Source: Narthecium ossifragum (Eukaryota; Streptophyta; Magnoliopsida; Dioscoreales; Nartheciaceae). Taken from it: a stretch of 64,000 bases of DNA. Positions 33,010 to 45,275 of the stretch are shown piece by piece. The position numbers and the translations under genes were made by a program. Location: NCBI GenBank assembly GCA_963920575.1, contig OY986965.1:27507342-27571341 (forward strand), in the 5' to 3' direction. A model generated the notes under the pieces. It worked only from the letters and a program-made list of their open reading frames with translations, ran no database searches and was not told where the DNA came from. Numbering within the stretch: the first letter of the stretch is position 1; every line of letters begins with the position of its first letter.

Positions 33010-34175
33010 ACCTAGTCTAACCAGGACTCCTAATGCAACTTGAATTTTGCGTGAAATTAGATAAACATTCTATAAATTTTGCATAAATATTTCAAATTCA
33101 TGAAAAACTAGCATAAAAACACAATTCATCGATATAAAGATTTTCTCCAAGAATCGGATCGAAAGAAGTTTCAAAAACCATAAGAAAAAGGCTAAAAATA
33201 CCCCTCTACCAGATTGGGATCGATCCCAATTGGTTCAGACCGAACCAATCAGCTGACAGTTGGTTTGGGATCCATCCCAATCAAGTTGGGATCGGTGTCA
33301 ACTGGGCAGGCAATTTCAGATCGGTCTCGTCGATGGCCATGAGAAAAATCACCAAAATTTGTACAAAAATCAAGAAAATACAAAATAAGTTAGATCTAAA
33401 AGTAGACTCAGATATCTACAACTTTTATGTTGAAGATCAACCGAGATTATGCACAGAAGGTGCCGCACTTAAACTGACTGGTTTAAGCCAAAAAAAAAAA
33501 CCCAGAAATCTGGGGAAATACGGGAAAAGATGCATAGATCTCGATTAAAATCGTTATCAAATCCTATGAAACTTCAATTAATTGACGCTCTAGCATAAAA
33601 GAACATCATAGAGGAGAGAAATCAACAAAACAACAACTCAAAACCTTAATGAACACTAAACTTCCATTTAGGTATAGAAACATACCTTAAACGAGATAAA
33701 TCTCCTCTAACACTTCTTTATCCAACCTCACGTGGTCTCCTCCCTCGTCGTTGTCGCCTCCAAATCGCCGGAAGTCGTCGGAGTTCTCTCTCAGTCGTCC
33801 GATGTCTCTTGTCGTGGTGAGGGAGAGAAGTGAGCGAGGGAAAGAAGGAAAGGAGAGAAGGAAAAAGAAAAGAAGGAGGTTTACATACTAAGCTGAGATT
33901 TAATCTCGGCCGTCCGTTTCAATTTTTCCCGATCGAGCTCCGATCATCCGATCGAGAACACCCCTAAGGGTCTAATCAATCACATATATCAATTCAAGAC
34001 CGTGTGTGCATTACACGGGTGTGAAACTGACCGACAATGCGTAATTTACCAAATTATCCTTGGGGTCCAAAATCAACAATGTGATCGATTGATAGCACCC
34101 GACGCGAAAACAGACTAATAAAGCACGGCCCCCGACCTACGCTGTAGAGCCAGATTAGAGAAATGGGTTCTCACA
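33010..34175 (-). mobile_element. Truncated gypsy LTR, minus orientation
   Basis: On the minus strand it begins TGTGAGAACCCATTTCTC at 34175 and shares with the solo LTR at 20791 the segments GGTAATTTGGTAAATTAC-like (34040s), GCACACACGG and TTGATATATGTGATTGATTAG, in the same order. The typical GGGGCGTGACA 3' end is not found; the LTR is cut near 33010 at the LINE boundary. 33180-33310 has short repeats of GGGATCGATCCCAAT type. Confidence 0.6.
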
Positions 34176-34494
34176 GGTTTGGTGGTTGCAAGGGTGGGGA
34201 GAGGGAGGGAGGGAGGGTTGAGAGAGAGAGGGAGGGAGAGAGAGAGAGAGTGGTGGTGGTGGTCACCGGCGAGGTCGCCAGAGGTGAGGGGATCACCGGA
34301 GATGGACGGGTGGGCGGGCTACGAAGGTGGCGGTGGCTACTCATGGTTAAGTGTGGTTAGGAGGCGGTAATATTGTTTTTTTATGTGATTTGGGTTTATT
34401 GACCCCAAAAAGACCTGCATGGGGTTTTTGGCAAAGAGCATGGGGGTTTGGACAAAGAGTGGGCCAAATTTGGGGTTTTGGATAAATGACCTTT
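34176..34494. mobile_element. End fragment of an element related to 10947-15161
   Basis: 34370-34494 (TGTGATTTGGGTTTATTGACC, TGGGGTTTTTGGCAAAGAGC, CCAAATTTGGGGTTTTGG) is a clear relative of the right end of the 4.2-kb element at 15045-15155. The G-rich arm to its left (GGGAGGGAGGG, GTGGTGGTGG) plays the same part. The rest of this copy was removed by the LTR at 34175. Confidence 0.6.
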
Positions 34495-36394
34495 TAATTA
34501 TTTCTTGTTTGATTTAACTACAGTGTATGCGGGCCTTTATATAGATATCATACAAGAGATCTAATCAGAGTGGAACTCTGACTTACTGACTTCCTACTCA
34601 AGGAATAGCATATTCTATAAAGGAAGAGTCCTACTACAACTCAGATGACTAAATTAGGAAACCAAATTAGGAAAGCAATCAAAAACTAAACTAGGATAGT
34701 GAGTATCACACTCCTGATAGGACCAGGCGAGGAGGGGCCCGCCCCTTGTGTGGCCGGCTCCAAGGAAGCCCGGCCCTTGGTGGGGCAGGTTGGGCTTGGG
34801 CCTCGGGTCACGTTCGTTCTGATCAAGCGCGCCAAGTTAGGTTTTTGAAAGTTCAATTTTTGGCGCATATCAAGCTCTGATACTAGCCCCGCCGTCAGCC
34901 CCTGTGCCTCACCCGCGTAGCCAAGCTGCCCACGCCGCCCCGCGACCGATCTCTAGCCTCCTCTCTTCCCTTCCTTTCTTCCCTAGCCTTAGCCTCCTCT
35001 TCTTCCTCATCCCCGGTGCCACCTGGCCCATGCGCCACTTCCCTCGAGTAGAGGCAATCGCCTAAAGGCCACTTACTTCCGCCAAGGCATCGCCCAACCC
35101 GCCACACCACTCGGCTCCTTCGCCGCCCTCGCCCTGTTCAGCTCACCGTCACCTCTCGGCGCAGTCTCACTGGCCGTCTTCCTCCTTTCCTTCTTCTTTC
35201 CTCTTTCTCTCCCCCCGGACTCCTCCTCTGCTACTCCCACTCCATCTCTGTTGGCCCCCCTCTCCTTCTCCAACCCGGACTCCGCAGCCTCCTTCCTCTT
35301 TTCCTTCTCCCACCTCCTCTCTAAACTCTGCCGGCCACCTTCCGTGCTCCGGTTAGGACTCCTCTCCCTTCTCCATATTTAACATGGCCGCCCTCTCCTC
35401 CTCCTCCACTCCTCTCCCTTCTTCCTTCCTCACCATCACCCCTTCCTCCTCTCTTTGAGCCCGCCGTCGCCGCACCCTCCCGGCCTCGTCTCCACTTCCG
35501 GAGCACCACCACCATGACGCCACTCCCGTTCTCCCTCTCTTCCTCCCTCGCGGCACCCTCTCTCCTGCGGCCTTGGCCCCATACCTGTGCCGTCGCACCC
35601 GACCCGCCTTCGCCACCAGACTTCCGCTCCCTGTCACTCGTGCCCCCTGATGCCTTACGCCGCCATAGTTGCGCCATGCCTAGCGCGACGTCGCGCCCGC
35701 TCACATCATGCCATCACATGCCATGACTGCACCACTCCCCTGCGCCGTGTCGTCCTCTAAATCACTCACTTCCACCACACCAACCTTAGATTTCCCCGCA
35801 TCGATTCGAGCCGATCACTTCGGCTTCTCATCCGGAGGATCAGGGCTCGCACCCGGGACTCTCCCTCCGCCACCATAGCGAGGAAGGACCCTAAGTCCCA
35901 AGGAACCCCATGCCGGCGTTCCGCCCGCAATGATTTGACACGCGAGCTTGAAAGACTTACGAGCAAAAAGACTCGTAACACTCTTATTGACATCGATCTA
36001 TTTACGCCACGTATGCGATCAAGGTATATGACTCAGGTATCACGTCATAAACCTTGCTTTATATATATATAGACACATTGATGCAAGCCAATACAAATTA
36101 TTAAATGAATCTGAAGATTTAATTTAGTCTTTTGTATTTGTATTCACAGCCAACCTCTTAGTCTAGATCTCAACTCCACGGGCTACTTAATTAATACCAA
36201 TCATCTGGCTAACGATTAAGATTCAATCGACCATACCCGACCGAGCCCATTCGTATCCAAGCTCGAGTCCTAATAAACAACGGGTCCATAGATGGTCTTC
36301 ATGGGCTCCAACTATTTATTTAATTCGAAACAAGTTGATCATTACCATTCACACCCATTTATGAATATTTTTATTATGAGTTAAATGTAAAGGC
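34495..36394. other. Unassigned repeat-like region, GC-rich and strand-skewed in the middle
   Basis: 34690-35990 is C-rich on the plus strand and gives overlapping long open frames on both strands, which I treat as composition artefacts. GCGCATATCAAGCTCTGATACTAG at about 34862-34885 resembles the primer-binding area of LTR elements, so this may be retroelement leader or gag-proximal DNA. No protein family is recognised. Confidence 0.35.
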
Positions 36395-36600
36395 CCCCTG
36401 TTTGGTTCGGGGGTAGGGTTAAGAAAATTAAGGGGAATATGAGGTTAGTAAAGGTGAGGATAAGAAAAAACAAAGAGGAATGTGATAAATGAAATAATAA
36501 TAATTCCGTAATTATTATTCTGATATTTGATGAAAAAATAAAGATAAAATGAGGAACCCCTCGACCCGTCGCCGAACAAAGGTTGTGCTTACCTGACCCG
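36395..36600 (-). repeat. MITE-like element
   Basis: GTTTGGTTCGGGGGTAGGG at the left end and CCCCTCGACCCGTCGCCGAAC at the right end, with the same internal AGGTTAGTAAAGG / GATAAAATGAGG blocks as the copies at 2440, 10606 and 10832. Confidence 0.5.
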
Positions 36601-37019
36601 ATATTGGGTTCATGTACTTGCCTATCCTTGATCTGACAGACGTACAGTCAGAATGTCGTCATTAATTTGGATGGTGGCCCTTTCGATTGATGGTGTTAGG
36701 CCGGATCAGGTGATAGTTTTGATTGGGCTAGCTGCACCAATTTGGATCGTTAATGATTTGAGGTTGGGAGTTTGAGACGAGTAGAGAAATATCTCTCTAA
36801 TTCAGGTAAAATGTATGAGAAATTAATTTCCTGCAGGCAGGACAGCTTGTTTGAATGACTCCCATCTGTCAACGCTAACATTGGTTACAGTATTGGAACT
36901 AAATTTTGACTCAATCAAATTCAATTTAGTATGAAATATACGTCTGGTATGCATGTTAGACTAGATTATATAAGTACATTAACTCATCTTCCATTCAGGT
37001 TATTTGTTGGAAAAGTCAA

Positions 37020-37225
37020 GATTATTATATCTAAAACTAGATGGGCCACGTGTCACCTGATATGAATAATCACCGATCTCATACCCATCTCTTTTTTTAA
37101 CCACCCGCTAACCACTATCCTTCACAACTCCCTTAGCTTCCACGTGGCTTCATCTCGATCATCTGATATATCCAAACTTAACTTCGTTCAGACATCTCCA
37201 TATGTGTGATAGAATCAACTGGACC
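37020..37225 (+). repeat. Dispersed repeat, inverted partner of 28960-29180
   Basis: See the partner entry. Here the copy runs from CACGTGTCACCTGATATGAA to CATATGTGTGATAGAATC. Confidence 0.55.
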
Positions 37226-38146
37226 TTATATATATAAAGACTAGGTGGTGGGCCCGTGTCACCTGGCACGGCTAACTGTTAGCCCCCACTATCTCTATAA
37301 TAACTTACGTCACATCAGCTCATTATTCTCTTTCTTTTTTTCTTTATTTAATTATAATTTTATATCACGTGTATATATACCACGTGTGTATAATTTTATG
37401 ACTCAGATGATGAGTCATAAAAATAAGTGCCATTCTATGTTATAAGATAGATTGAGTTGCCTTCTTTGTTGCTTTGTTGTCCTGGTCTTCAAGAACTTTA
37501 TGTACGTGTCCCACTTTGGCCTAGTTTGTATGGGTCAGTTAGTTTGTTGCAACTTGCAAGAGTCTTTTGTTTGTTACCACCTTGTTAGCAATCAGTGGAT
37601 ATAGCAGTTGGTGGTTATGAGCTCTAGATCCAATATGTAATGATCAGTTATTGTATCTGAATTAGTCAGAGAGTAATTAAAGTTTAGTTTCTGATTTTCC
37701 AATTTTTAAGATGATTAACATTGTATTAAGTTAATGAGCTTTGTTTAACCAATGATAATCATAATCTAATGGTTCCGAGTTATACTCACCATTCATTCAG
37801 GTAGCATACATACACAGTGCGTACAAAGAGGCCCAGACCATTCAAGAAGAACAACTCTTATACTCGTAGATGTAGCAACAAGGATAGATGCCCATCGATC
37901 AGATGGGCTACAGCTAGTGATGGGTGCACGACAATAAGTGACAACACCACGTACATGAAACCAAAACCAAAGACTCGAAATGCATCACAAAGTATAAATG
38001 TGGATATATGCGGTGATGGAATGGCCCTCGCCCACCGATCGGAAGCTCGATCTATGTATGGACGACGCCCAGACCACCTTATTCGATCCTCTACGTAGTG
38101 CGTACTATATTACTCAAGAGAGGAAGACCCCCTCCCTTGATCGAGC

Positions 38147-38583
38147 TTAATGAACCCTGCCAACATACAAACAGTGGAACAATTAGTTACATATTTTAGG
38201 TACAAGAATGAGAGAAAAGAAAAGAGGGTGGACTAGTACTTGCTGCAGTCGGTGGAGGTGCTGATGGGATAGCCAACGTTAACACCGCACTTCCCGGGGA
38301 TGCCGGCGACGTTCCCTGGCTTGAGTCCGGACATCGCGGTGACGGCCTGTTTCAGGCAGCCGCATGCGGCCTGGCGGTCCACGGTGGTTTTGGCCGCGGA
38401 GTTCAGGGTTCGCACGCCACTGCAGCAAGCCGCTGGCATGGCTCCTCCGTTGGTCGCGTAGCTGATGCATGGCCTCAGGTACCCAATCACGGCGCCGCAT
38501 GTGATCGCCGCTGATGCCTCCCGGGCGCCGGCAACCAGCATGCAGGCGATCATCACAGCAAAGAGAGCCTGAGCACGAGCCAT
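38147..38583 (-). CDS. Non-specific lipid-transfer protein type 1 (nsLTP1), copy 4
   Basis: Exon 1 38240-38583 and exon 2 38147-38156 join in phase 2 to 117 residues ending DCSK-VH. Signal peptide [19 protein letters not shown]...ASA, then [14 protein letters not shown] with eight cysteines in LTP1 spacing and the same [17 protein letters not shown]-terminus as copy 3. The donor here is GTACTAG, a weaker site than the GTAAG of copies 2 and 3, so retention of the intron would end the protein one residue later (K-Y-stop) with little effect. The TATTTAAA box at 38672-38679 is ~90 bp upstream. Confidence 0.95.
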
Positions 38584-38671
38584 TGCTACTGCTTCAATTA
38601 GTTCAAACCCTCTTGAACTCTAGGAGATGTTGTAGCTAGTGGTGTTGCAACAAGTGCTTGGCATGGTGGTC

Positions 38672-38679
38672 TTTAAATA
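38672..38679 (-). promoter_or_regulatory. TATA box of LTP copy 4
   Basis: TATTTAAA on the minus strand, about 90 bp before the ATG at 38583; the equivalent site in copy 3 is TATATAAA. Confidence 0.6.
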
Positions 38680-39987
38680 GAGGAAGGAGGGGTGCTGAGA
38701 TGGTTGGGAGATGGATACGTTTAGGTTGCTGAGCCATCGGCTTCAGGAGCTTATTTAATTTTGCATCTTTTGTTAGGGCTATGGTATAAATGCAATCTTT
38801 CTGGTCTTCAAGTAGGCCAGATGCTACCACAAGTGCCAATGTGCCACATTTACTATGGTGCATGTTGATCTACTGGGAAGTAATGAATGCTCTGCCATAA
38901 ATATATGCCAGAGCAGTGGGTACGATTGAATCTTTCAGTCCTTGGTGGTTGGCTTTACTCGATCTTATTGATCGAATACACTGTGAATTAATTGGACTGT
39001 GCTGCTCGGTCACTAGGTACGTACTTGTCATTAGTTGTAGGTTTTGTATGGAAGTAAACTTGATACAATTGTTACCATGCATCTACCGTACGTTAGAAAC
39101 GGAGATGATGTGATTTGTTTGCAGGTAAATTGATGCATGGGGCTAAAGTCGTGTTTGGGTCTTAATATATATACATCTGTATTTTGGTCATGGATCTATT
39201 TTTTGTGCAGCTTAGGTTGCTCGTCTGAGTTACTTGTATAGCGTTAGGTGCAGCCAATCTTAAGGCTATATGTTAACCTTATAAGAAACGAAGGAGAGTA
39301 TAAAATCATCAAACGGTGAAGATGTGTTCAATTCAAGGATGAAAATAACGCACCACGTATCTAAAGAACGTAATTAAAAAAACATGAATCGTGCCATGAG
39401 CACGGGCGGGCCACACCCTAGTTCACTATGGCTATTGGCTAATATAATGTATATATGTCTCCAATCTGGATGCTACATGGGCCACCGAGATATCAATCAT
39501 ATCATATCTATAGAGGTATGGTTCCACATACTCGGCCCGTGACCTGAGTCTAGATCTAGACTCAGACTAAAAACAAATATTGATTTGATGATATGACGTG
39601 ATCGATTTGGACCCACTCGAATCTTAATAAATGGGAGTAAATTATTGTCACATTTCACGTAGAATATCTTCACGGGGTGTTTGCTCGGAGGCATTCCAAA
39701 TTCAATGAGATCGTGGGATGCATGCATCATGTGATATATGCATCGGGTAATATATACATTTATTCGGTTGCTCTATTGATTTGAAGCATGGGTCATGAGA
39801 TACATGCATTGTTATTGTTTGGTTGGTTTTTTTGGATCAATCGATGCACCCTGAGCATTTGCTTTATACATATATATATAGTATGTATATGCATTAAACA
39901 TTGAATTTAAATGTACATATAATGAGACAATAAAGTTAAACGCGCGCGTACGCACACACATATATATTCAATGTTCACATTTGCAAA

Positions 39988-40041
<54 letters not shown>

Positions 40042-40109
40042 TTTTTAAAAATATTCATATAATTTTAATGTTCATATAATGATAAAATAAAATTAGACAT
40101 GCATATATT
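38680..40109. other. LTP copy 4 upstream and intergenic region
   Basis: AT-rich, no gene. A long (TA)n run is at about 39992-40036, with a CGCGCGTACGCACACACA simple stretch just before it. Confidence 0.6.
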
Positions 40110-41843
40110 TTAGGGAAAATTGCCGTTTAGTCTCTTTGGGAGAAGTTATTTGCTATTTAGTCTCCTTGAAAGATTTTAAGCCATTTAGTCTCTTTTTGGA
40201 CAGCTGTACTTTTTTTTATCTCTAAAATACTCTTTATGTATTTTTTTAAATGAGAGATGGATGAATAGTTTTTGAATTAGGTGGTTGACATTAAATGGAG
40301 TGGTTGGGAATATATACACCTATTCCCAATACATGGAAGGCATGCATGCATCCACTTTATGGCTGGATGCATGCATTAATGGGGGCATTAATAGTAAAAA
40401 AGGAAATGCTGAAAAATAGTTGGTAAATACCAGAAAATAGGAAAATTATCGGAAAAAATGAGAAAAAATGGTAGAAAAGTATAAAAAAATACCGAAAAAT
40501 ATAAAAAAAATTTGAAATTTTTTGGTGAAGTAACTACAGTTTAAGTGTGAAGTAACTACAGTTTTTTTGTAAAATAATTGCCATTTAAATGACAAGTAAC
40601 TACCATTATGATGGGAAGTAACTACCATCATATTAGAAAAGTAACTACCATTACAATGGGAAAGTAACTATCATTATACTGGGGAAGTAACTACCCATAC
40701 TTGGAGAAGTAACTACCCATACTTGGAAAAGTAACTACAAGTATAATAGGAAGTGACCACCATTGTATTAGGGAAGTAACTACCATTACAACAGGAAAGT
40801 AACTACTAATACTTGGGGGAAGTAAATACCATTTTTTTGAAAATACTTTTGATGGTAGTTACTTCCCACTTTAAGTGATAGTTACTTACCGAAATAAATG
40901 GTAGTTACTTCCCAAATGATAATTGGTAGCTACTTCCCTTATCTATGGAAGATAGTAGGTGGTTAGATGGTAGTTACTTCCCAATAAAATTGGTAGTAAC
41001 TTCCTAGTTAAATGGTAGTTACTTCCCTTATAATCGGTAGTTACTTGTTAATTGGTAGTTACTTCCCAAAATATTGGTCATTACTTTATACTTTTCTGGA
41101 AAGTAACTACAAATAGTTAATATAAAAAAAAATTCTGATAAGTAACTACAAAAATTACTACAAAATTTTTTGGGACGTAATTACAATTTATGAAAATTAT
41201 CTACAATTTATGGGAAGTAACTACAAATTTTGGTAGTTACTTCCCAGTGTTACTACCCTATTTCTGGGAATAGTAACTACAATTTTTTGAGAAAGTATCT
41301 ACAATTTATGCGAAATAACTACTAATTTTGGTAGTTACTTCCCAGTTTTGGAGACGGGGAATGTGGCGGGGGACGCCGGTGGCGGAGCTGGAGCGGACCC
41401 GGGGACGCCGGTGGCGGCTGGAGGCGAAGTAACTACAATTTTTATGCGAAGTAACTACCAATTTTTGTAGTTACTTCCCAGTTTTGGAGCCTGGGAATGT
41501 GGCGGGGGACACCGGCGGCGGCTGGAGGTGACTGGAGGCGGCTGGAGTCGGGATCCGCCGTTGGGAGGTGGCTGGAGGCGACTGGAGGTGGTTGGAGGCA
41601 GCGTCAGGCGAAGCTTGGAGGTGGCTGGAGGCGTTGGGAGGTGGATGGAGGACGCCGGACAGAAATGGGAGGTGCCTGGGGACGCCGGACGGAGCTGGGA
41701 GGTGGCTGGAGGCGGCGTCGGGTGAAGCTGGGAGGTGGCTGGAGGCGGTGGGAGGTGGCTGGGGACGCCGGACGAAGCTGGGAGGTGGCTGGGGACGCCT
41801 AACGGAGCTGGGAGGGGGCTGGGGACGCTGGACGGAGCTGGAC
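40110..41843. repeat. Second strand-switching minisatellite with GC-rich arm
   Basis: 40130-40200 has three TTTAGTCTC blocks. From 40527 to 40830 the motif GRAGTAACTACCAT recurs forward; from 40855 to 41085 it is inverted (GGTAGTTACTTCCCA); from 41100 to 41480 orientation alternates several times. A GC-rich tandem of GGGAGGTGGCTGGGGACGCC units follows (41484-41843). Layout parallels 10947-15161: AT-rich palindromic core beside a GC-rich, strand-skewed arm. The LTR start at 41844 cuts the right end, so the element's limits are not visible. Confidence 0.75.
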
Positions 41844-42230
41844 TGTCACACCCCGACCCAGAAAACCCATCCAAGACGGGGCGTGAGGGTCCTAACACTA
41901 TTCATCATCAACCGGCGCAGTACAAGCGGAAAGGATAATCAATTTAATCAAAAGTAATCCAGAGGNNNNNNNNNNNNNNNNNNNNNNNNNNNNNNNNNNN
42001 NNNNNNNNNNNNNNNNNNNNNNNNNNNNNNNNNNNNNNNNNNNNNNNNNNNNNNNNNNNNNNNNNNNNNNNNNNNNNNNNNNNNNNNNNNNNNNNNNNNN
42101 NNNNNNNNNNNNNNNNNNNNNNNNNNNNNNNNNNNNNNNNNNNNNNNNNNNNNNNNNNNNNNNNNGACGAAACAAATATAAGACCGGACACTCAGGACGC
42201 ATCATACGCGCGATTCACGCCGACCAAACA
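41844..42230 (-). mobile_element. Gypsy LTR 3' terminus, minus orientation, running into gap
   Basis: TGTCACACCCCGACCCAGAA and ACCCATCC are the reverse complement of the solo LTR terminus at 25771. It then continues GGCGTGAGGGTCCTAA into the N run. The sequence after the gap cannot be tied to it with confidence. Confidence 0.5.
41966..42165. other. Assembly gap (200 N)
   Basis: Exactly 200 undetermined bases between repeats; the true length is unknown. Confidence 1.
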
Positions 42231-42569
42231 CAGTGAGTGAAGTAAAAGCGCCGGGTCTTTTTCTCCGTCTACCTTCATCATTAAGTCCCTTAAAAATGGG
42301 TACAGTGACAGGTATCTACTATCCTTCTCCTTCCACTTCATGCCCAACTGCACCCATTTAATTAGGCTGGCACGAGTACCTACGCGACGAAACGTGTCCC
42401 TTTCCCAATTAATTGCACCTGGACCTGGACATTGTTGGGTACGGACACGTGGCGAGGAGCAAGTGGGCGTTGTCAGTATGTGGATGGTGGTCCTTCTGAT
42501 TGGTGGTCCCGTGTCGGTGCTGATCGATCCAATCTGGACCGTTAGGATGTCAAGCGTCTTGCTTGGGAA

Positions 42570-45275
42570 AGTTTGGGTGCACCCGATTTGAATTTTTTAC
42601 CTTACCCGATTTGAAACTTTTCCCCATTGATACCTTGAAGTTCAATTTTGACGTTTCTATTACCATTAACTGGTATACAATATCATTCTTTTTTTGTAAA
42701 AATTCTCAAATTCCTTTGAGGTGTACTTGCCTCCTCCATATATCAGATCGTAGGGTTCTCATGCAATAGCCACACTGTTTCTCAACTAATAACTTAAATG
42801 AACAAAACATATTAAAAGCCTCTAATTTCTATTTCAGATAATAAACTCATAACTATCGAGTATAATCGTCAATAAAAATCATAAAATATTTGTTTCCACC
42901 AATAAAAAGACTACTCGTATCTCAAAGATTTGTATGAACAAGTTCAAGGGGTTTTGTGGCTCTAAAAGATTTACTAGATGGGAAGGGATGTCTACGTTGT
43001 TTTCCAAATATGCAACTCTCACAGACTTAATTTGGATGTTGGATTAAGGATAATTCTTTCACCATCTTCTTCCTATCAAGCAGTCTGAGACTTTCAAAAT
43101 TTAGATGTCCAAATCTGAGATACCATATCCATTACTCATCATGAACTATAGTCTTGAAGCATGACATAGCAGCATACTGGATCTCTAAAGGAAACATGCG
43201 ATTCTTTGTCATGGGCACTTTTGTAATTAATATATTCTACTTATCTTTCAGATCGCATATGCCCCAGTCTTCTCCATGTGTATGACGTATCCTATCTCTT
43301 GAAACTGTATAGCACTCAGCATGTTGCACTCTAATCCTGATACATAGAACACATCGGTGATAAAAAGATTATAGTTGTTGCTTCTTTTGATTAGGATCTT
43401 TTCTTTTCCTTTCACATAAATCTTTCTATCGTCTCCAAATTTGGCCATAGAAGAGATGTTCTCGTCCATCTCCAAGAGCGGTTCTTGTTTACCACACATA
43501 TGATTGTTGCACCCAGAATCTGTATACAATATGCTACTTTCTAAAGCCTCTGTTGCATTGCACATCAATAAATCTAGGGCCATTCGAATATTCCTTAAAT
43601 TCAACAAAATTAGCATTATTCTGCTCATATGCTAAATTTTTTTCTAAACTCATACTGGTAATAGCCATATTTCTTACAGTAGAAGCATTGTGTTGGTGAT
43701 TTACTTGATTGTTGTGTTGGTAATTTTTTCCCCGACCGCGTTGTCTTCCTAGCCACGAACCGCTGTGTCGCACCTTGATCCAGAAAACCCATCCGGTCCG
43801 GGGCGTGAGGGTTCCTAATCTATTCAATCCTCCATTGGCGCGTTTATAATAAAAGACAACTAAATTAACAATTGATCTGAGGTCAAAATTAAAATTTCTA
43901 ATATGATTCAAAATTCTGATACAAGACTAAACTTCAAAATATCATATTAGAGATTTTAATTTTGACCCATATCAATTGTTAATTTAGTTGTCTTTTATTA
44001 TAAACGCGCGAATGGATGATTGAATAGATTCGGAACATAATTGTTATAGAAATGTGTCACAAATGGATTGAATAGATTAGAAATTCTCACGCCCCGGACC
44101 GGATGGGTTTTATGGGTCGGTGTGTGACACGCCACCACCATTATTTTCGTCGTTGGCGGAAGAATCTTCACCACGACCTATATCACGGCCACAACCATGA
44201 CCTTGACCGCGTCCTCCTTTTCATCTTTTGTCATCCATCACCAATTGAGTTTTAAGAGATTACTCAATCGATGATGATGATCTATGATTAAGCCGTTGTT
44301 CATGCACTTCTAAGGAGCATATCAACTCCTCAACTGACAAGGTTTCAAGATTTTTGAACTCCTCGATTGCAACCACTATATGGTCGAATTTTATAGACAT
44401 AGTTTGCAAAATTTTCTTAAGAATTCTCAAATCTTTGATCTCTTCACCGTTCGTTAGCATCTTATTAGTCATGGTGATTACTTTTCCAAAGTAATATGAT
44501 ATAAACTATGTCTCTACCATCTCCAACCCTTCAAATTCTCCTCTCAAAGTTTGTAGACGCACCTTTCTTCACTCGATTTGCACCTTTCAAACTCTTCTCC
44601 AATATATACAATGCCGCTTTTGATGTAGGGGCACTGGTGATTTTCTCCAAAATTGCTTCATCCACGGCTTGAAACAGAAAGAACAACACGCAACTATCTT
44701 TCCTTCGCACCTCTTTTAGGGTGTTCATGTTTCCTCGCTCGATCTTGTCGAACTCCACACAAGTTCAATATAGTCATTCTCTATAAGATCCCACGGATCT
44801 TGTGACTTGAAGAGACACCACATTTGAATCTTTCATAAATCGAAATTCTTTCTGTTAAATCGGGGAAGTTGTGGCTGAATTGTATTATTATTGGACACCA
44901 TAATCTCTCGTCGTGAACCTCTCCTTAGATCTCAGAATGTAGCTCTTGATATCACTATTATTATAGTAAAGAGATGGAAATATGAAAAGTGCTCTGTGAT
45001 ATAGAGAGAGTTGTTGAGAGAGAGCACCGTAGGAGAGAGAAAAATAGACCATTAGAAGACAAAATTAGAAAGGAGACGTCTCAAGCTTATCACGGCGAGA
45101 CTTTTGCTACTTTTTTTAAAGAGAAAAAAACTTGCCATGTTCCTCTTTAAACTAGCTAACTTTATTAATCTATCTCAATCTTATCAAATCTACATACTCA
45201 TATACCCATAGATATAGATGGTTTCATAACAAAACTAGAACTGAAACTCTAATTAAATTTCTAATCAAAACAACA
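42570..45275 (-). mobile_element. Ty1-copia retrotransposon remnant (LTR, gag, protease, integrase start)
   Basis: Minus-strand order: an LTR starting TGTTGTTTTGATTAG at ~45275 and ending ~44957; a primer-binding-like ATATCAAGAGCT near 44950; gag starting MVSNNNTIQPQLPRFNRKNF (~44902), with VDEAILEKITSAPTSKAA (44660s), LKKILQTMSIKFDHIVVAIE (44400s) and a broken CCHC knuckle (~43690); protease ILYTDSGCNNHMCG (43520s); GAG-pre-integrase LRFGHLNF (~43100); integrase YFMIFIDDYTR (~42880). Many stops and frameshifts. Reverse transcriptase, RNase H and the 3' LTR are missing. A 364-bp foldback interrupts gag. Confidence 0.9.
43766..44129. mobile_element. Foldback made of two opposed LTR termini, inserted in copia gag
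   Basis: Left arm tgtcgcaccttgatccagaa...ccggtccggggcgtgagg and right arm (reverse complement tgtcacacaccgacccataa...ccggtccggggcgtgag) are inverted copies. The pairing continues inward through GCGCGTTTATAATAAAAGAC and CAATTGATMTGRGGTCAAAA, so each arm is about 150 bp. The outer ends are of the gypsy LTR 3' type seen at 25771 and 41844. It sits in the copia frame between ...NDENNGGG and GSWLGRQRGRG. Confidence 0.75.

Noticed and set aside
35073..35726. Open frames of 66-127 codons on both strands
   Set aside because: C-rich composition artefact; no motif or conserved start.
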